A DNA stretch of 64,000 nt from Campylobacteraceae bacterium (GTDB lineage Bacteria; Campylobacterota; Campylobacteria; Campylobacterales; Campylobacteraceae), in the NCBI GenBank assembly GCA_031284315.1, contig JAITAB010000021.1, forward strand, positions 1 to 64,000, written 5' to 3'. Made by a program: the position numbers and the translations under genes. This document shows, piece after piece, positions 1-14,468 of this stretch; position 1 is the stretch's first letter; each line of letters starts with the position of its first letter. The notes beneath the pieces are model-generated. The model ran no database searches. It worked only from the letters and a program-made list of their open reading frames with translations, and was not told where the DNA came from.

Positions 1-192
1 TTTTAAATTTTCCCTCCCCTTTCTCTTTTATCAGCTCCTATTAAGCATCATAACTATATAATTTCGTCCTTGTTTGAAAAGGCAGGAGCTTCTTTTTACC
101 GAGAACTCCCTGTTTTAAAGCATTCAAGTTTTTAACTCTCATAACTTTTTATGATTGTTATGCGTTCTTTAGAAACAATATTTTTGTCAATG

Positions 193-219
193 TCAATCTT
201 TGAAATCTAAACAAGCGAC
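193..219 (+). promoter_or_regulatory. 5' strand of 16S rRNA processing stem
   Basis: GTCAATCTTTGAAATCTAAACAAGCG is nearly the reverse complement of CGCTTGTTTAGTTTTGAAAGATTGAC at about 2069-2094, downstream of 16S; RNase III-type pre-16S stem. Confidence 0.75.
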
Positions 220-386
220 CAAATAAAAAATCAAGCTTGGGTCGGTAGATAAATTTGAGCAATTTATCTATTGCATAAACTTTTCAAACATTAAAAAGAT
301 GAAGTTTTAAACTTCGCTTTTAATAATTAACGGTTGAGATATTTATATATAGTATCAATCGTTGAAATTGATTGGTTTTAAGTTGA

Positions 387-470
387 GAACGAGGCAGGTT
401 TTTAAAGCGCGAAGGGAGTTTACAAGTAAGTAAATGACCGAATGCTTTAAAAATTTAACGAAGTTATCGC
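387..470 (+). ncRNA. rrn leader structured element, copy 1 (before 16S)
   Basis: GAACGAGGC-AGGTTTTTAAAGCGC-GAAGGGAG-TTTAC..GTAAA-TGACCGAAT-GCTTTAAAAATTT-AACGAAGTTATCGC: outer and inner stems; see finding. Confidence 0.65.
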
Positions 471-487
471 TTAAAAACAGCAATTTA

Positions 488-2002
<1,515 letters not shown>

Positions 2003-2185
2003 AGAGTATAGTCTATCCATTCGTTTGGATAGATAACCCAAAAAATCCTAAGAGTGATTTTTAAAGGCGCTTGTTTAGTTTTGAAAGATTGACGAAAATT
2101 TACTTGCGCCAAACCAACGCAAAAGGCAAAAACCTTTGACAGTTTGGAATTTTAAGCCAAACAGAAAAGTTAAAAACGAGTAAAA

Positions 2186-2261
2186 GGGGAATTAGCTCAG
2201 CTGGGAGAGCGCCTGTTTTGCACGCAGGAGGTCAGCGGTTCGATCCCGCTATTCTCCACCA
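2186..2261 (+). tRNA. tRNA-Ala (anticodon TGC)
   Basis: Cloverleaf GGGGAATTAGCTCAGCTGGGAGAGCGCCTGTTTTGCACGCAGGAGGTCAGCGGTTCGATCCCGCTATTCTCCACCA in the 16S-23S spacer; CCA encoded. Confidence 0.97.
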
Positions 2262-2334
2262 AATTTTTGCATCGGCGCATTGTTTGTTAAAATTTGTTAA
2301 AAATTGAAAAATTTTACGCCTTGTCCAATCTGAG

Positions 2335-2411
<77 letters not shown>

Positions 2412-2720
2412 TTTAAAAGAGGCTGCGCAAAGACAAAAATATAAAAACGGCAAAGAAATAAAAAGAGATAAAAGCCAAAAACTTTGCTTACGGCTTTTTA
2501 TTTCACTCAAAAGTTTAATTCAAGTCTTTAACTGCTTAAAGATTTAAATTAGGCTTTTTAGTCTAAATGTTATTTAACTTATTATTGTTAATGTCAACTT
2601 AAACGCAAATATACAATTGCATTGAGATTTTACTTGTTAAGAGATAAATATATATTGCTCATGAGATAAACGCAAAAGAGATTATCTCTTTTCGGATATA
2701 AAAAGAGCGGTATTAATATA

Positions 2721-2749
2721 AATATGCTTAACAAGGAAGTGATGCGATA
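2721..2749 (+). promoter_or_regulatory. 5' strand of 23S rRNA processing stem
   Basis: AATATGCTTAACAAGGAAGTGATGCGAT pairs with ATCGTATCACTTCCTTGTTAAGCGTATT at about 5993-6020. Confidence 0.8.
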
Positions 2750-2805
2750 AAGAATACTTTGAACATTTCAAAGTGTTAAAAAATATGGCTAAAAGATTTT
2801 AAGTA

Positions 2806-2890
2806 AGAACGAGGCGCATTGAAAAGATATGAAGGGCGCATAGCAACACTATGTAACCGAATGTTTTTGAAAATGCGGCGAAGTTATTGC
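2806..2890 (+). ncRNA. rrn leader structured element, copy 2 (before 23S)
   Basis: GAACGAGGC-GCATTGAAAAGATAT-GAAGGGCG-CATAG..CTATG-TAACCGAAT-GTTTTTGAAAATGC-GGCGAAGTTATTGC. Confidence 0.65.
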
Positions 2891-2911
2891 TTAAAAGAAT
2901 TAACCAAAAAA

Positions 2912-5985
<3,074 letters not shown>

Positions 5986-6037
5986 TTTTTAATCGTATCA
6001 CTTCCTTGTTAAGCGTATTTCTGATTTTTGCTTTTTA

Positions 6038-6122
6038 CGGATAACTTCGTTAGATAAATTTTTTGTTTGGTCATTTACTTCATGTAAACTCCCTTCACAA
6101 AAAATTTCTCCGCCTTGTTCTC
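6038..6122 (-). ncRNA. rrn leader structured element, copy 3 (inverted, between 23S and 5S)
   Basis: Reverse complement reads GAACAAGGC-GGAGAAATTTTTTGT-GAAGGGAG-TTTAC..GTAAA-TGACCAAAC-AAAAAATTTATCT-AACGAAGTTATCC. Confidence 0.65.
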
Positions 6123-6387
6123 CTGAAAAATCAAATAATCATATCCGAGTTCTTTTAAACGATTGACTTCATTCTTAGTTTAAAATACTTATTTTTTCAA
6201 GAGATAACTTTATTCTCATGAAAACGTTACGCTTAAAACAAGGCAGAGTATATCTGCGTTTGACATTAACGATAAAACATTTTACGAAAGCGTAAAATAA
6301 GCCTATTCATGAAAACAGATTTATCTTTAAAGATAAAACGGAGAACCCCGTTTATTTGAAAAGATAATGAAATAGATTTATTTTACG

Positions 6388-6506
6388 CTGCCGGCGGCTA
6401 TTGAGAGTTGGAAACGCCCTGTTCCATACCGAACCAGGAAGCTAAGCAGCTCATCGCCGATGATACTTCTCTTTACTAGAGCGGAAATGTAGGTCGCTGC
6501 CGGCTT
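6388..6506 (+). rRNA. rrf: 5S ribosomal RNA
   Basis: 'GCTGCCGGCGGCTATTGAGAGTTGGAAACGCCCTGTTCCATACCGAACCAGGAAGCTAAGCAGCTCATCGCCGATGATACT...GGTCGCTGCCGGC' with complementary termini, downstream of 23S. Confidence 0.93.
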
Positions 6507-6671
6507 CGTAAAAGTTATTTTTCTTCCATTTCTTCCATCAATATATTTTACAGTTTTCAATATAATCTCTCATATTTTTTCATCAGTCTTTTCTACCTAC
6601 TTTATTTTTTATCTTCTTTGCATTTTTCCCAAAATTAAAGCAATTTTAGTCCTTTCTATTTATCAAATCAA

Positions 6672-7031
6672 TTATTCAAGTTCTTCATTCTCTTTTATTT
6701 TTTCGTCAATATATTCTGAGATTTTTTTCATTTCTTTTTCAAAATCTTGAGAGAAATTATCGTTTTTAAGTTTTGGTCTTAACTTAATGCGGTTTAATTT
6801 TTCATATTCGTCGCTTTCATATATAATCTTCAAGTATTTTTTCAGAGTATCTGTTTTTGTAGTTTTGCGCTGCAACTGTTTTTTAAAATTCTCAATTTCT
6901 GGGTTTATCTCTTCTTCAGATAAATCAGAACAGCTCCTGATAAATTCGGCTTGACTCATTCCCATTTGTTTCAACAGCTCTTTGATTTCTTTTTGGAGTT
7001 GCTCCGTCTGACTTAAATTATCTGTCCCCAA
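6672..7031 (-). CDS. hypothetical protein (charged helical; possible HTH-like segment)
   Basis: 119-aa ORF track entry; 'MGMSQAEFIRSCSDLSEEEI' resembles an XRE-type helix start. No firm family assignment. Confidence 0.55.
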   Translation of the reverse strand: MGTDNLSQTEQLQKEIKELLKQMGMSQAEFIRSCSDLSEEEINPEIENFKKQLQRKTTKTDTLKKYLKIIYESDEYEKLNRIKLRPKLKNDNFSQDFEKEMKKISEYIDEKIKENEELE

Positions 7032-7107
7032 TTGTCCCTCCCATGTGTTTTATAATTCCAATCGAACCAAGTAATTGGTTGATATTTTGAAAGGAGGTAA
7101 AAACAAA

Positions 7108-7185
7108 ATGGCAGAAGCAGGTTGGCCGTCAAAAACCGGCGGCAAGTCAGGCAAGGGAAGAGATAACAATCCTCCCAAAAAGTAA
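7108..7185 (+). CDS. putative 25-aa microprotein MAEAGWPSKTGGKSGKGRDNNPPKK
   Basis: ATG preceded by strong SD 'AAAGGAGG' with 8-nt spacing; Gly/Lys/Pro-rich polar product; below the ORF track cutoff. Confidence 0.55.
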   Translation: MAEAGWPSKTGGKSGKGRDNNPPKK

Positions 7186-7186
7186 T

Positions 7187-7507
7187 TTAATGAGGCTGAT
7201 CTAAACACTTATCAGCCTCTTCTTTAAATTTTTTTACAAATGAGTTCTGCTTTTCTTTGCTTGATATGTCTTTATGCTTATACTCTTTCTGAGTATTTTC
7301 AAGTGCGCATGCGCAAATTTCCACCTTGTTTCCATATTGCTTCAAAGTGAGAGAATCTCTGGAAGATTCGGCACATTTTTCCACAAGGTAAAATTCACTC
7401 AATATAGGATAACGATTTGACTCCATATATTCGTTTACTCCAAAACCTATTGCCGCACCAATAGCAATTGTAGCAATACCTGCGCCAAGACCACTATTTT
7501 TAGCCAT
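7187..7507 (-). CDS. hypothetical membrane-anchored protein
   Basis: 106-aa ORF; N-terminal Gly/Ala/Ile hydrophobic segment 'GLGAGIATIAIGAAIGFGV' then a Cys-containing soluble domain. Confidence 0.5.
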   Translation of the reverse strand: MAKNSGLGAGIATIAIGAAIGFGVNEYMESNRYPILSEFYLVEKCAESSRDSLTLKQYGNKVEICACALENTQKEYKHKDISSKEKQNSFVKKFKEEADKCLDQPH

Positions 7508-7601
7508 AATAATTCCTCAAAATAAATTATTGCATTATATCAAATTATAATTTGAAATCATGCTAAAATTTTACTCTTTAAAACAGTATTGGAAACAAAC
7601 C

Positions 7602-8462
7602 ATGAAAAATACACTAAATCAAATAATCAAAGGCGATACAAAAACTGAACTTGCAAAACTGCCGGATAATTTTGCGGATATCGGCGTTACCTCTCCTCCT
7701 TACAATAAAGGCGAAAAACATAAAGGCTGGCTGGTCAAAAATGTGGAATACGACAATGCAACGGATAAAAAAAGCGAACATGAATATCAAGCGGAGCAGA
7801 TTGCGGTTTTGGACGAACTTTACAGGATAACAAAAGAGGGCGGAAATTTTTTCTATAACCACAAATTGCGATGGGACAAAGGCAGAATGATACACCCCAT
7901 GGAGTGGCTGCTGAAAACAAAATGGAGCATCAGGCAGGAGATTATATGGGATAGAGGTATCGCGGCAAATATCAGAGGATGGAGATTTTGGCAGGTAGAA
8001 GAGAGGATATATTGGCTCTGCAAACCAAAAAACAGCAATCTAATTGGAAAAGAGCTATTATCAAAACATGCCCTCATGACATCTGTATGGAGATTTTTGC
8101 CCGAACAGAAAAATGAACACCCCGCGCCGTTTCCGCTTCAGCTTCCATTAAGATGTATCTATTCTATATTGGACGATAAGAAAAAATGCACTGTTATTGA
8201 CCCTTACAGCGGCAGCGGAACAACTTTGCTTGCCGCCAAAATGCTTGGACATAACTATACGGGCATTGAAATTTCGGATAAATATATTGCAATGGCTGAG
8301 GATAGATTGAAACATTTTGAAAGCGAAAGAGCCGTTTTTAATGGCGAAATGGAAAAACATGTCGTAAAAGAGACCTTCGAAGAGCGGAAAAATAGGGGCG
8401 TTTACAACCACCACAATAAAAATAAGCGAGCCGAATTGAAAGACGGGCTGTTTGGCTGTTAG
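7602..8462 (+). CDS. site-specific DNA methyltransferase (beta class, N6-adenine or N4-cytosine)
   Basis: Motif IV 'TSPPYNKG' near the N-terminus and motif I 'DPYSGSGTTLLAAKMLG' C-terminal. Start at ATG 7602 preferred over 7560. Confidence 0.9.
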   Translation: MKNTLNQIIKGDTKTELAKLPDNFADIGVTSPPYNKGEKHKGWLVKNVEYDNATDKKSEHEYQAEQIAVLDELYRITKEGGNFFYNHKLRWDKGRMIHPMEWLLKTKWSIRQEIIWDRGIAANIRGWRFWQVEERIYWLCKPKNSNLIGKELLSKHALMTSVWRFLPEQKNEHPAPFPLQLPLRCIYSILDDKKKCTVIDPYSGSGTTLLAAKMLGHNYTGIEISDKYIAMAEDRLKHFESERAVFNGEMEKHVVKETFEERKNRGVYNHHNKNKRAELKDGLFGC

Positions 8463-8561
8463 CCGTCTTTTTTAAAGTAATTTTTTCATGGGGCAATAAC
8501 TTTATTATATTTGTGCTAAATTATTAATTAATTTATGCATATTTAAGGGAGAGGATGCAGG

Positions 8562-9335
8562 ATGAAAAAGTTTATTTTTTTGGCAAGCTTAATTATATTT
8601 GCAGGATGCAGTTTGGCATATATCAACAGCTCAAAAGGGGTGCAAAATATACTGGACAGGGGCGCGTTTTTGGTCGGCGTCAAAACAGATGTGCCGAAAT
8701 TTGGCTATCAAAACCCATCAAACGATATCATAGACGGTTTTGAGATAGACATCGCAAAAGCTGTTGCGAAAAAGATTTTGGGAGAAGAGGGCGGCATTGA
8801 ATTGATACCCGTTACGATAAAGACAAGAGAAGATGCGCTTGAGCGCGGCGAAGTTGATGTAGTCATCGCGACTTTCAGCATCACGGAAGAGAGACAATCG
8901 CTTTACGATTTTTCAGATGCATATTATACGGATGGAGTTGCGCTGATGGTAAAAAACGGCTCAAATATCAAATCGTTTAATGATTTGGACGGCAAAAGCG
9001 TTGGTATAATTTACGATGCGACATCAAAAGCGATTTTGCAGGAAAAAGCCAGAAACAGCGATATAAAAATCAAATTTTTTAGTTTTAGAACATATTCCGA
9101 GGTCAAATCCGCGCTTAATTCCGGCATGATAGACTGTTTTTCTGCAGACAAATCCATACTGCTGGGCTATCAGACGAAAAATACCGTAATTTTAGACGAT
9201 ATACTCTCTGAAGAAAGGTATGGAATTGCGTCCAAAAAAGGCGATGCCGCTTTGGCAAAGATAATAAATGACGCCGTAAACGAACTTAAAACTTCGGGCG
9301 AATTGGACAAAATGGCAAAAAAATGGGGACTTTGA
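8562..9335 (+). CDS. amino acid ABC transporter substrate-binding lipoprotein (SBP family 3)
   Basis: Lipobox 'LIIFAGCS'; family 3 SBP pattern 'LVGVKTDVPKFGY...GFEIDIAKAVAKKI...DVVIATFSITEERQSLYDFSDAYYTDGVALMV'. Confidence 0.88.
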   Translation: MKKFIFLASLIIFAGCSLAYINSSKGVQNILDRGAFLVGVKTDVPKFGYQNPSNDIIDGFEIDIAKAVAKKILGEEGGIELIPVTIKTREDALERGEVDVVIATFSITEERQSLYDFSDAYYTDGVALMVKNGSNIKSFNDLDGKSVGIIYDATSKAILQEKARNSDIKIKFFSFRTYSEVKSALNSGMIDCFSADKSILLGYQTKNTVILDDILSEERYGIASKKGDAALAKIINDAVNELKTSGELDKMAKKWGL

Positions 9336-9531
9336 TCGCCGTTTCCGTTAATTTTTTCACCGCTTTACCTTACGGCTTCCTGTTATGAATTTTGGCAATA
9401 ATTTGTAAAAAAGTTACAAAAAAACGGCAAAAAAAGAGATATTTTTGAAATATTTTGTACAAATAGCAAAAAAATATTGCTTTATTTTTAAATTTCCAAT
9501 ATAATGCGACAATTTTTTACAAGGAGAGCAA

Positions 9532-9741
9532 ATGGTAATAAATCTTGAAAACAGGACGCCGCATGAATTAAAAAACTTGTTAGACCAAGTTAAAATTTCC
9601 GATTTGCCATTTGACGAAAAAAAGAGAATCATAGAAGAGATACAAGCTAAACTCACGGGCGCGCAAACTATCAGACAATCTCAAATTTTACGGGATATAG
9701 ACGAGGGTCAGGGCGACATGGACGACATAGGCGGCGAATAA
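9532..9741 (+). CDS. small conserved hypothetical protein (69 aa)
   Basis: ORF with upstream SD 'AAGGAGAG'; precedes the NFACT gene on the same strand. Confidence 0.6.
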   Translation: MVINLENRTPHELKNLLDQVKISDLPFDEKKRIIEEIQAKLTGAQTIRQSQILRDIDEGQGDMDDIGGE

Positions 9742-9761
9742 CCGCAAATCCACTTTTTGTC

Positions 9762-11078
9762 ATGAAATATTACGAACTCCTTGCATGCTGCGAATTTTTG
9801 CAGAGTTTTAAGCATATAAACTCTATTTTGCGGGTGGAAGACAATACTTTAAAGATAAATTTTCAAAATTTTACGCTTTATGCAAACATGAAAAGAGGCG
9901 CGTCCGCGCTTTTTACATGCAGCCGTTTTTATGCCGCGAGACGCTATTGCGCGCCGTTTGATACGGCGTTAGCAAAAAGATTTACAAATGCCGCCATTGA
10001 GCGCATGAATGTAAGTTTAAACGACCGCGTATTAAATATTAAAGTTTTACAAAAAAACAGTTACAAAACAACCGTTTCAACGCTTAGGCTTGAATTTACG
10101 GGCAGAAATACAAACGCTATTATTTTAGATGAAAATGAAATTGTCGCGGAAGCCCTGCGACATATAGACGAGAGCGTTTCATGCAGAGCGGTTAAAATCG
10201 GTGAAAAGTTAGCTGTGCTGCCGCATTTTACAATACATGAGAGCGCTGTTAAGATAGACGATGCGGAAGTTTTTTTACATGAATGTTACAGTGCAATGCA
10301 AAAAAAAGAGCTGGAGAGTTTCAAAGCTGTAAAAACGGCTCTGCTGAGCAAAAAAATAGATAAATTGCAAAAAATGCTTGATGATTTGGGAAGCGAAAAT
10401 GAGCTGCAAAAAGAGGCTTTTTTAGAGAGTAAAAAAGCGGAGTTACTGCTCATGCACAGGCATGTTTTGAAAGATTATGAAAAAGAGTGCGAACTTGCGG
10501 ATATTGACGGACAAAGCTATAAAATCGCGCTTGACGGCAGAGTGCAGGAGAGTATAGATAAACTTTTTGACAAAGCGAAAAAGTTAAAACAAAAAGCCAA
10601 ATCGCTTCATAAAGAGCGGCAGAATTTAACTGAAAAAATAGAATTTGCAAAACTGCTTTTGGGCGCTCTTAGCGAAGCCGAGAATAAGGAAGAGGCTGAG
10701 ATTTTACTGCCAAAACGAAAAGCCGCAGACAAAAAAGAGGAGGCAAAGAGCGCGTTTTGCGCGTTTTTTATAGAAGGATGCAAAGCGCTGGTCGGCAAAA
10801 ACGAAAAAGGCAATGCGGAAATTTTAAAAACCGCAAAAAAAAACGATATTTGGTTTCATGTGAAAGATATTGCTTCAGCGCATGTGATACTCAAAACCGA
10901 TAAAAGCGGCGTTCCTGCAAACGCGCTTGAATTTTGCGCGAAACTGTGCGTAAATTTCAGTACGCTTGGGGCGGGAGTTTATGAAGTGGATTTTACGCCG
11001 CGGCGTAACGTAAAAATCATAAGCGGCGCACATGTAACATATACGGATTTTAAAACCGTTTGTATTTCCAAATCGTAG
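9762..11078 (+). CDS. NFACT/fibronectin-binding-like protein (RqcH-related)
   Basis: N-terminal NFACT-N-like region, central coiled coil, C-terminal NFACT-R motif 'NDIWFHVKDIASAHVILKT'. Confidence 0.82.
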   Translation: MKYYELLACCEFLQSFKHINSILRVEDNTLKINFQNFTLYANMKRGASALFTCSRFYAARRYCAPFDTALAKRFTNAAIERMNVSLNDRVLNIKVLQKNSYKTTVSTLRLEFTGRNTNAIILDENEIVAEALRHIDESVSCRAVKIGEKLAVLPHFTIHESAVKIDDAEVFLHECYSAMQKKELESFKAVKTALLSKKIDKLQKMLDDLGSENELQKEAFLESKKAELLLMHRHVLKDYEKECELADIDGQSYKIALDGRVQESIDKLFDKAKKLKQKAKSLHKERQNLTEKIEFAKLLLGALSEAENKEEAEILLPKRKAADKKEEAKSAFCAFFIEGCKALVGKNEKGNAEILKTAKKNDIWFHVKDIASAHVILKTDKSGVPANALEFCAKLCVNFSTLGAGVYEVDFTPRRNVKIISGAHVTYTDFKTVCISKS

Positions 11079-11138
11079 CCGTTTAGGTAAAACTCAAGCG
11101 CAAATTTGATATGATAAAAGCAAAAAAAGGGGAATGGT

Positions 11139-11981
11139 ATGGATATTAAAGATATTGCTCATAATGAACGGTTTATCACAGGGTTGATTTTAGCCGCCGC
11201 CGCTATATTTATAGTTTGGCTTGACTGGGCTTTTGTTACTTGGGCGGTAATCGGCGCGATAGCCGCTGTAGCGATTTATGAAACAGTCAAAATATTAAAA
11301 ATTGAAGATAATATTATGGTGTATGTTTACGCCGCCGCCGCATGGATACTGGCTTATTTCTGTCCATATCCGCAGATAATTGTTTTTGGGCTTTTGGCGC
11401 TTGCCATAAGTTCCATGGCGTTTAAAAACAGTATGGATTACAAATCTTTATTCCCGCTTCTTTATCCGCTTGCGCCAATGCTTTTTATACTTTCACTCTC
11501 TCATGATTTTGGCATGAAATATCTTGTATGGCTCGCGTTTATCGTATGCGCTACGGATACGGCGGCATTTTATGCAGGCAGAGCGATAGGTTCAACGCCG
11601 TTTTCGCCCGTTTCTCCGAAAAAGACATGGGAGGGCGTTTATTCGGGGCTGGCTGCTGGAGTGATATTTGGCGTGATAGTCGGAATTATCATAGATGTCG
11701 GCTTTTTTGCCTCTTTGTTTATCTCTGTTCTTGTGTCCATATCGTCCATTTTTGGAGATTTGTTTGAAAGTTATCTCAAAAGAAGCGCAGGCGTTAAGGA
11801 CAGCGGCAATATACTCCCGGGTCATGGCGGCGTATTGGACAGAGCGGACGGATATCTATTCGGCGCGGTCGTCATGGTCGTACTTTTGAATATTTTTAAT
11901 ATCGGTATTCCCATTGGGATTGACGCCGATACGGCTTCTACGATACAGATAATAGAAAATGCGCTGAAAACATTGAAATAA
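11139..11981 (+). CDS. cdsA: phosphatidate cytidylyltransferase
   Basis: Multi-TM protein with the CDS signature 'KRSAGVKDSGNILPGHGGVLDRADGYLF'. Confidence 0.95.
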   Translation: MDIKDIAHNERFITGLILAAAAIFIVWLDWAFVTWAVIGAIAAVAIYETVKILKIEDNIMVYVYAAAAWILAYFCPYPQIIVFGLLALAISSMAFKNSMDYKSLFPLLYPLAPMLFILSLSHDFGMKYLVWLAFIVCATDTAAFYAGRAIGSTPFSPVSPKKTWEGVYSGLAAGVIFGVIVGIIIDVGFFASLFISVLVSISSIFGDLFESYLKRSAGVKDSGNILPGHGGVLDRADGYLFGAVVMVVLLNIFNIGIPIGIDADTASTIQIIENALKTLK

Positions 11982-13069
11982 TGGTACTCTTAGGCTCTAC
12001 AGGCTCTATCGGGCGCAATACTCTTTCTATCGCCAAAAAATTCAACCTGAAAATAACCGCTCTTTGCGCGAATAAAAACAGCGAACTGTTAAACAGACAG
12101 ATAGAGGAGTTTTCGCCGAAATTTGTCGCTATAGGCGACGAAGCAAAAGCATGTGAAATAAATCATGCGAATGTATTTGCAGGAGCTGAGGGCGTTTTGG
12201 AAATGATAGACGCCGCATATAAAGAGGGCATGGTTTTGGTAAACGCGCTTGTGGGCATAGCGGGACTTGCTCCTACGGCGAAAGCTCTTGAAAAAGGCTA
12301 TAAAGTCGCGCTTGCAAATAAAGAGTCATTGGTGAGCGCGGGTGAATTTTTGGATATTTCGCGCATTGTTCCCATAGACAGCGAACATTTCGGACTTTGG
12401 TATCTTCTAAACGGCAGAGAACCAAAAAAACTCACTTTAACCGCAAGCGGAGGCGCTTTTCGCGATACGCCTTTGGAAAGATTGAAAAATGCCAAAATAG
12501 AAGAAGCGCTGAACCATCCGAATTGGAAAATGGGGCAAAAAATAACGATAGACAGCGCGACAATGATAAACAAGCTTTTTGAGATTTTGGAAGCGCGGTG
12601 GCTGTTTAACGCCAACAATATAGACGCGCTCATAGAACCCAAATCCATTGTGCATGCGCTTGTTGATTTTGTTGACGGCAGCACAACGGCGCATTTGGCG
12701 AAAACCGACATGAGGCTGCCTATCGCTTTCGCGCTTTTGGGAGAAGTTAAAGAGCCGATACTTTCCCCTGTCAATCTTTTGGAGATAAAAAACATAGAAT
12801 TTCATGTTATAGATTTTAAGCGTTATCCCGCATGGGAGCTTCGCGAAATATTGCTCGAAAAGCCGCATCTTGGCACGGTTTTAAATGCCGCAAACGAGAC
12901 TGCGGCGGAACTTTTTTTGCAAAATAAGATAGCCTTTACCGATATAGCCGTTTATTCGCTAAAAGCTATGAAAGAGTTTGAAAGTGCGCATGCAAGAAAT
13001 CTTGGCGAGGTATTTTCCATAGACAAAGAGGTAAAAGCGTTTTGCACGCGAATAAAAGGAGTTTCATGA
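11981..13069 (+). CDS. dxr: 1-deoxy-D-xylulose-5-phosphate reductoisomerase
   Basis: 'LLGSTGSIGRNTL', 'ALANKESLVSAGE', 'PIDSEHFGLW', 'LTASGGAFRDTPLE', 'NHPNWKMGQKITIDSATMINKLFE'. Confidence 0.97.
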   Translation: MVLLGSTGSIGRNTLSIAKKFNLKITALCANKNSELLNRQIEEFSPKFVAIGDEAKACEINHANVFAGAEGVLEMIDAAYKEGMVLVNALVGIAGLAPTAKALEKGYKVALANKESLVSAGEFLDISRIVPIDSEHFGLWYLLNGREPKKLTLTASGGAFRDTPLERLKNAKIEEALNHPNWKMGQKITIDSATMINKLFEILEARWLFNANNIDALIEPKSIVHALVDFVDGSTTAHLAKTDMRLPIAFALLGEVKEPILSPVNLLEIKNIEFHVIDFKRYPAWELREILLEKPHLGTVLNAANETAAELFLQNKIAFTDIAVYSLKAMKEFESAHARNLGEVFSIDKEVKAFCTRIKGVS

Positions 13070-14256
13070 GACGGCAGATACAGACAACAAGTTCAAGGGC
13101 GTTAAATCTCATCAAAGAGTTCATACATCTTGAAAGTTTCGGCGGCATACTGCTTTTATTTACAACAATTTTCGCGCTTACCGCCGCAAATACCGCAGTA
13201 ATGAGCGATATATATCATGGATTTTGGCAAAGTTCACTTGGCGTTGTTTTCGGCGAATTTCGCGCCTCTTTAACGATGCATGAGTGGGTGAATGACGTTT
13301 TGATGGCGGTATTTTTCCTCTCTATCGGGCTTGAGATAAAAAAAGAGATGCTTATCGGCAATCTTGCTTCCGTTAAAAAGGCGGCGTTTCCGATTATCGC
13401 GGCGTTCGGCGGCATGATTATACCGATTTGCATCTATTTTATTTTTAATGCAGGCGGGGAATACATACACGGTTTTGGTATCCCGATGGCTACGGATATA
13501 GCATTTGCGCTCGGCGTTTTAATGCTGCTTGGAAAACGCGTGCCGTTGGAACTGAAAATATTTTTGGTAACTTTAGCCGTAGTGGACGATTTGGGCGCGA
13601 TAGCGGTTATCGCACTGTTTTATTCGGCGGATATTGCGCTGCCGTATCTTTTTGCGGCTGCGGGAACGGTATTTTTACTGTTTTGTCTGAATAAATTCGG
13701 TGTGAAAAATATTATCGTTTATCTCGTTATCGGCGTGTTTTTATGGTATTTTGTGCATCACAGCGGGATACATGCGACAATTTCGGGCGTTTTACTCGCA
13801 TTTACCGTGCCTTTGAGAGTTGAAAACATGGAGCGCAGCCCGCTGATAATGGCAGAACACACGCTAAATCCCATGAGCGCATATTTTATAATGCCGTTGT
13901 TTGCATTTGCCAATGCGGGAGTTACAATCGGCGGCGAATTTGCGCTGAACAGCGTTGCGCTCGGCATTATGGCAGGACTTATTGCGGGAAAACCAGCGGG
14001 CATTTTCCTTTTTACATTTTTGTCCGAAAAATTTGGCATGGCAAAAAAACCGGACTCCCTTTCGTGGCTTCATATACTCGGAGCGGGATTTTTGGGCGGC
14101 ATAGGCTTTACTATGTCCATTTTTATCGCTACGCTTACATTTGAAGGCGCGCTTTTGGAAGAGGTGAAACTCACTATCATGATAAGTTCGCTTATCGCCA
14201 CAATAATCGGCGCGCTGTTTTTTAAATTTGTGCTTTTCAAAATCAAAAGCGCTTAA
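13066..14256 (+). CDS. nhaA: Na+/H+ antiporter NhaA
   Basis: 'GLEIKKEMLIGNL', 'PMATDIAFALGVL', 'LAVVDDLGAIAVIALFY', 'FANAGV', 'GFTMSIFIATL'. ATG at 13066 overlaps the dxr stop (ATGA); preferred over 13042. Confidence 0.96.
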   Translation: MRRQIQTTSSRALNLIKEFIHLESFGGILLLFTTIFALTAANTAVMSDIYHGFWQSSLGVVFGEFRASLTMHEWVNDVLMAVFFLSIGLEIKKEMLIGNLASVKKAAFPIIAAFGGMIIPICIYFIFNAGGEYIHGFGIPMATDIAFALGVLMLLGKRVPLELKIFLVTLAVVDDLGAIAVIALFYSADIALPYLFAAAGTVFLLFCLNKFGVKNIIVYLVIGVFLWYFVHHSGIHATISGVLLAFTVPLRVENMERSPLIMAEHTLNPMSAYFIMPLFAFANAGVTIGGEFALNSVALGIMAGLIAGKPAGIFLFTFLSEKFGMAKKPDSLSWLHILGAGFLGGIGFTMSIFIATLTFEGALLEEVKLTIMISSLIATIIGALFFKFVLFKIKSA

Positions 14257-14468
14257 AAACGGCGCAAGATTATATTTTAAGTATCATTATCATTAATTGC
14301 GCATAAACAGTTGAATTTACCGCCCTCAAAAAAGGGAAATATACTTTTCCTATGTTTCGCAAGGTAACAGCGGCTCTCTTGTTTTGGTAAAATCGTAACG
14401 ATTTAATATAGTTTTTCAGCAACTAAATCTATAATAATAAGCATTCAAAAAAAGTATAAGGAGAAGCA

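Noticed and set aside
6378-6560. 60-aa minus-strand ORF over the 5S gene
   Set aside because: Overlaps the entire 5S rRNA; spurious.
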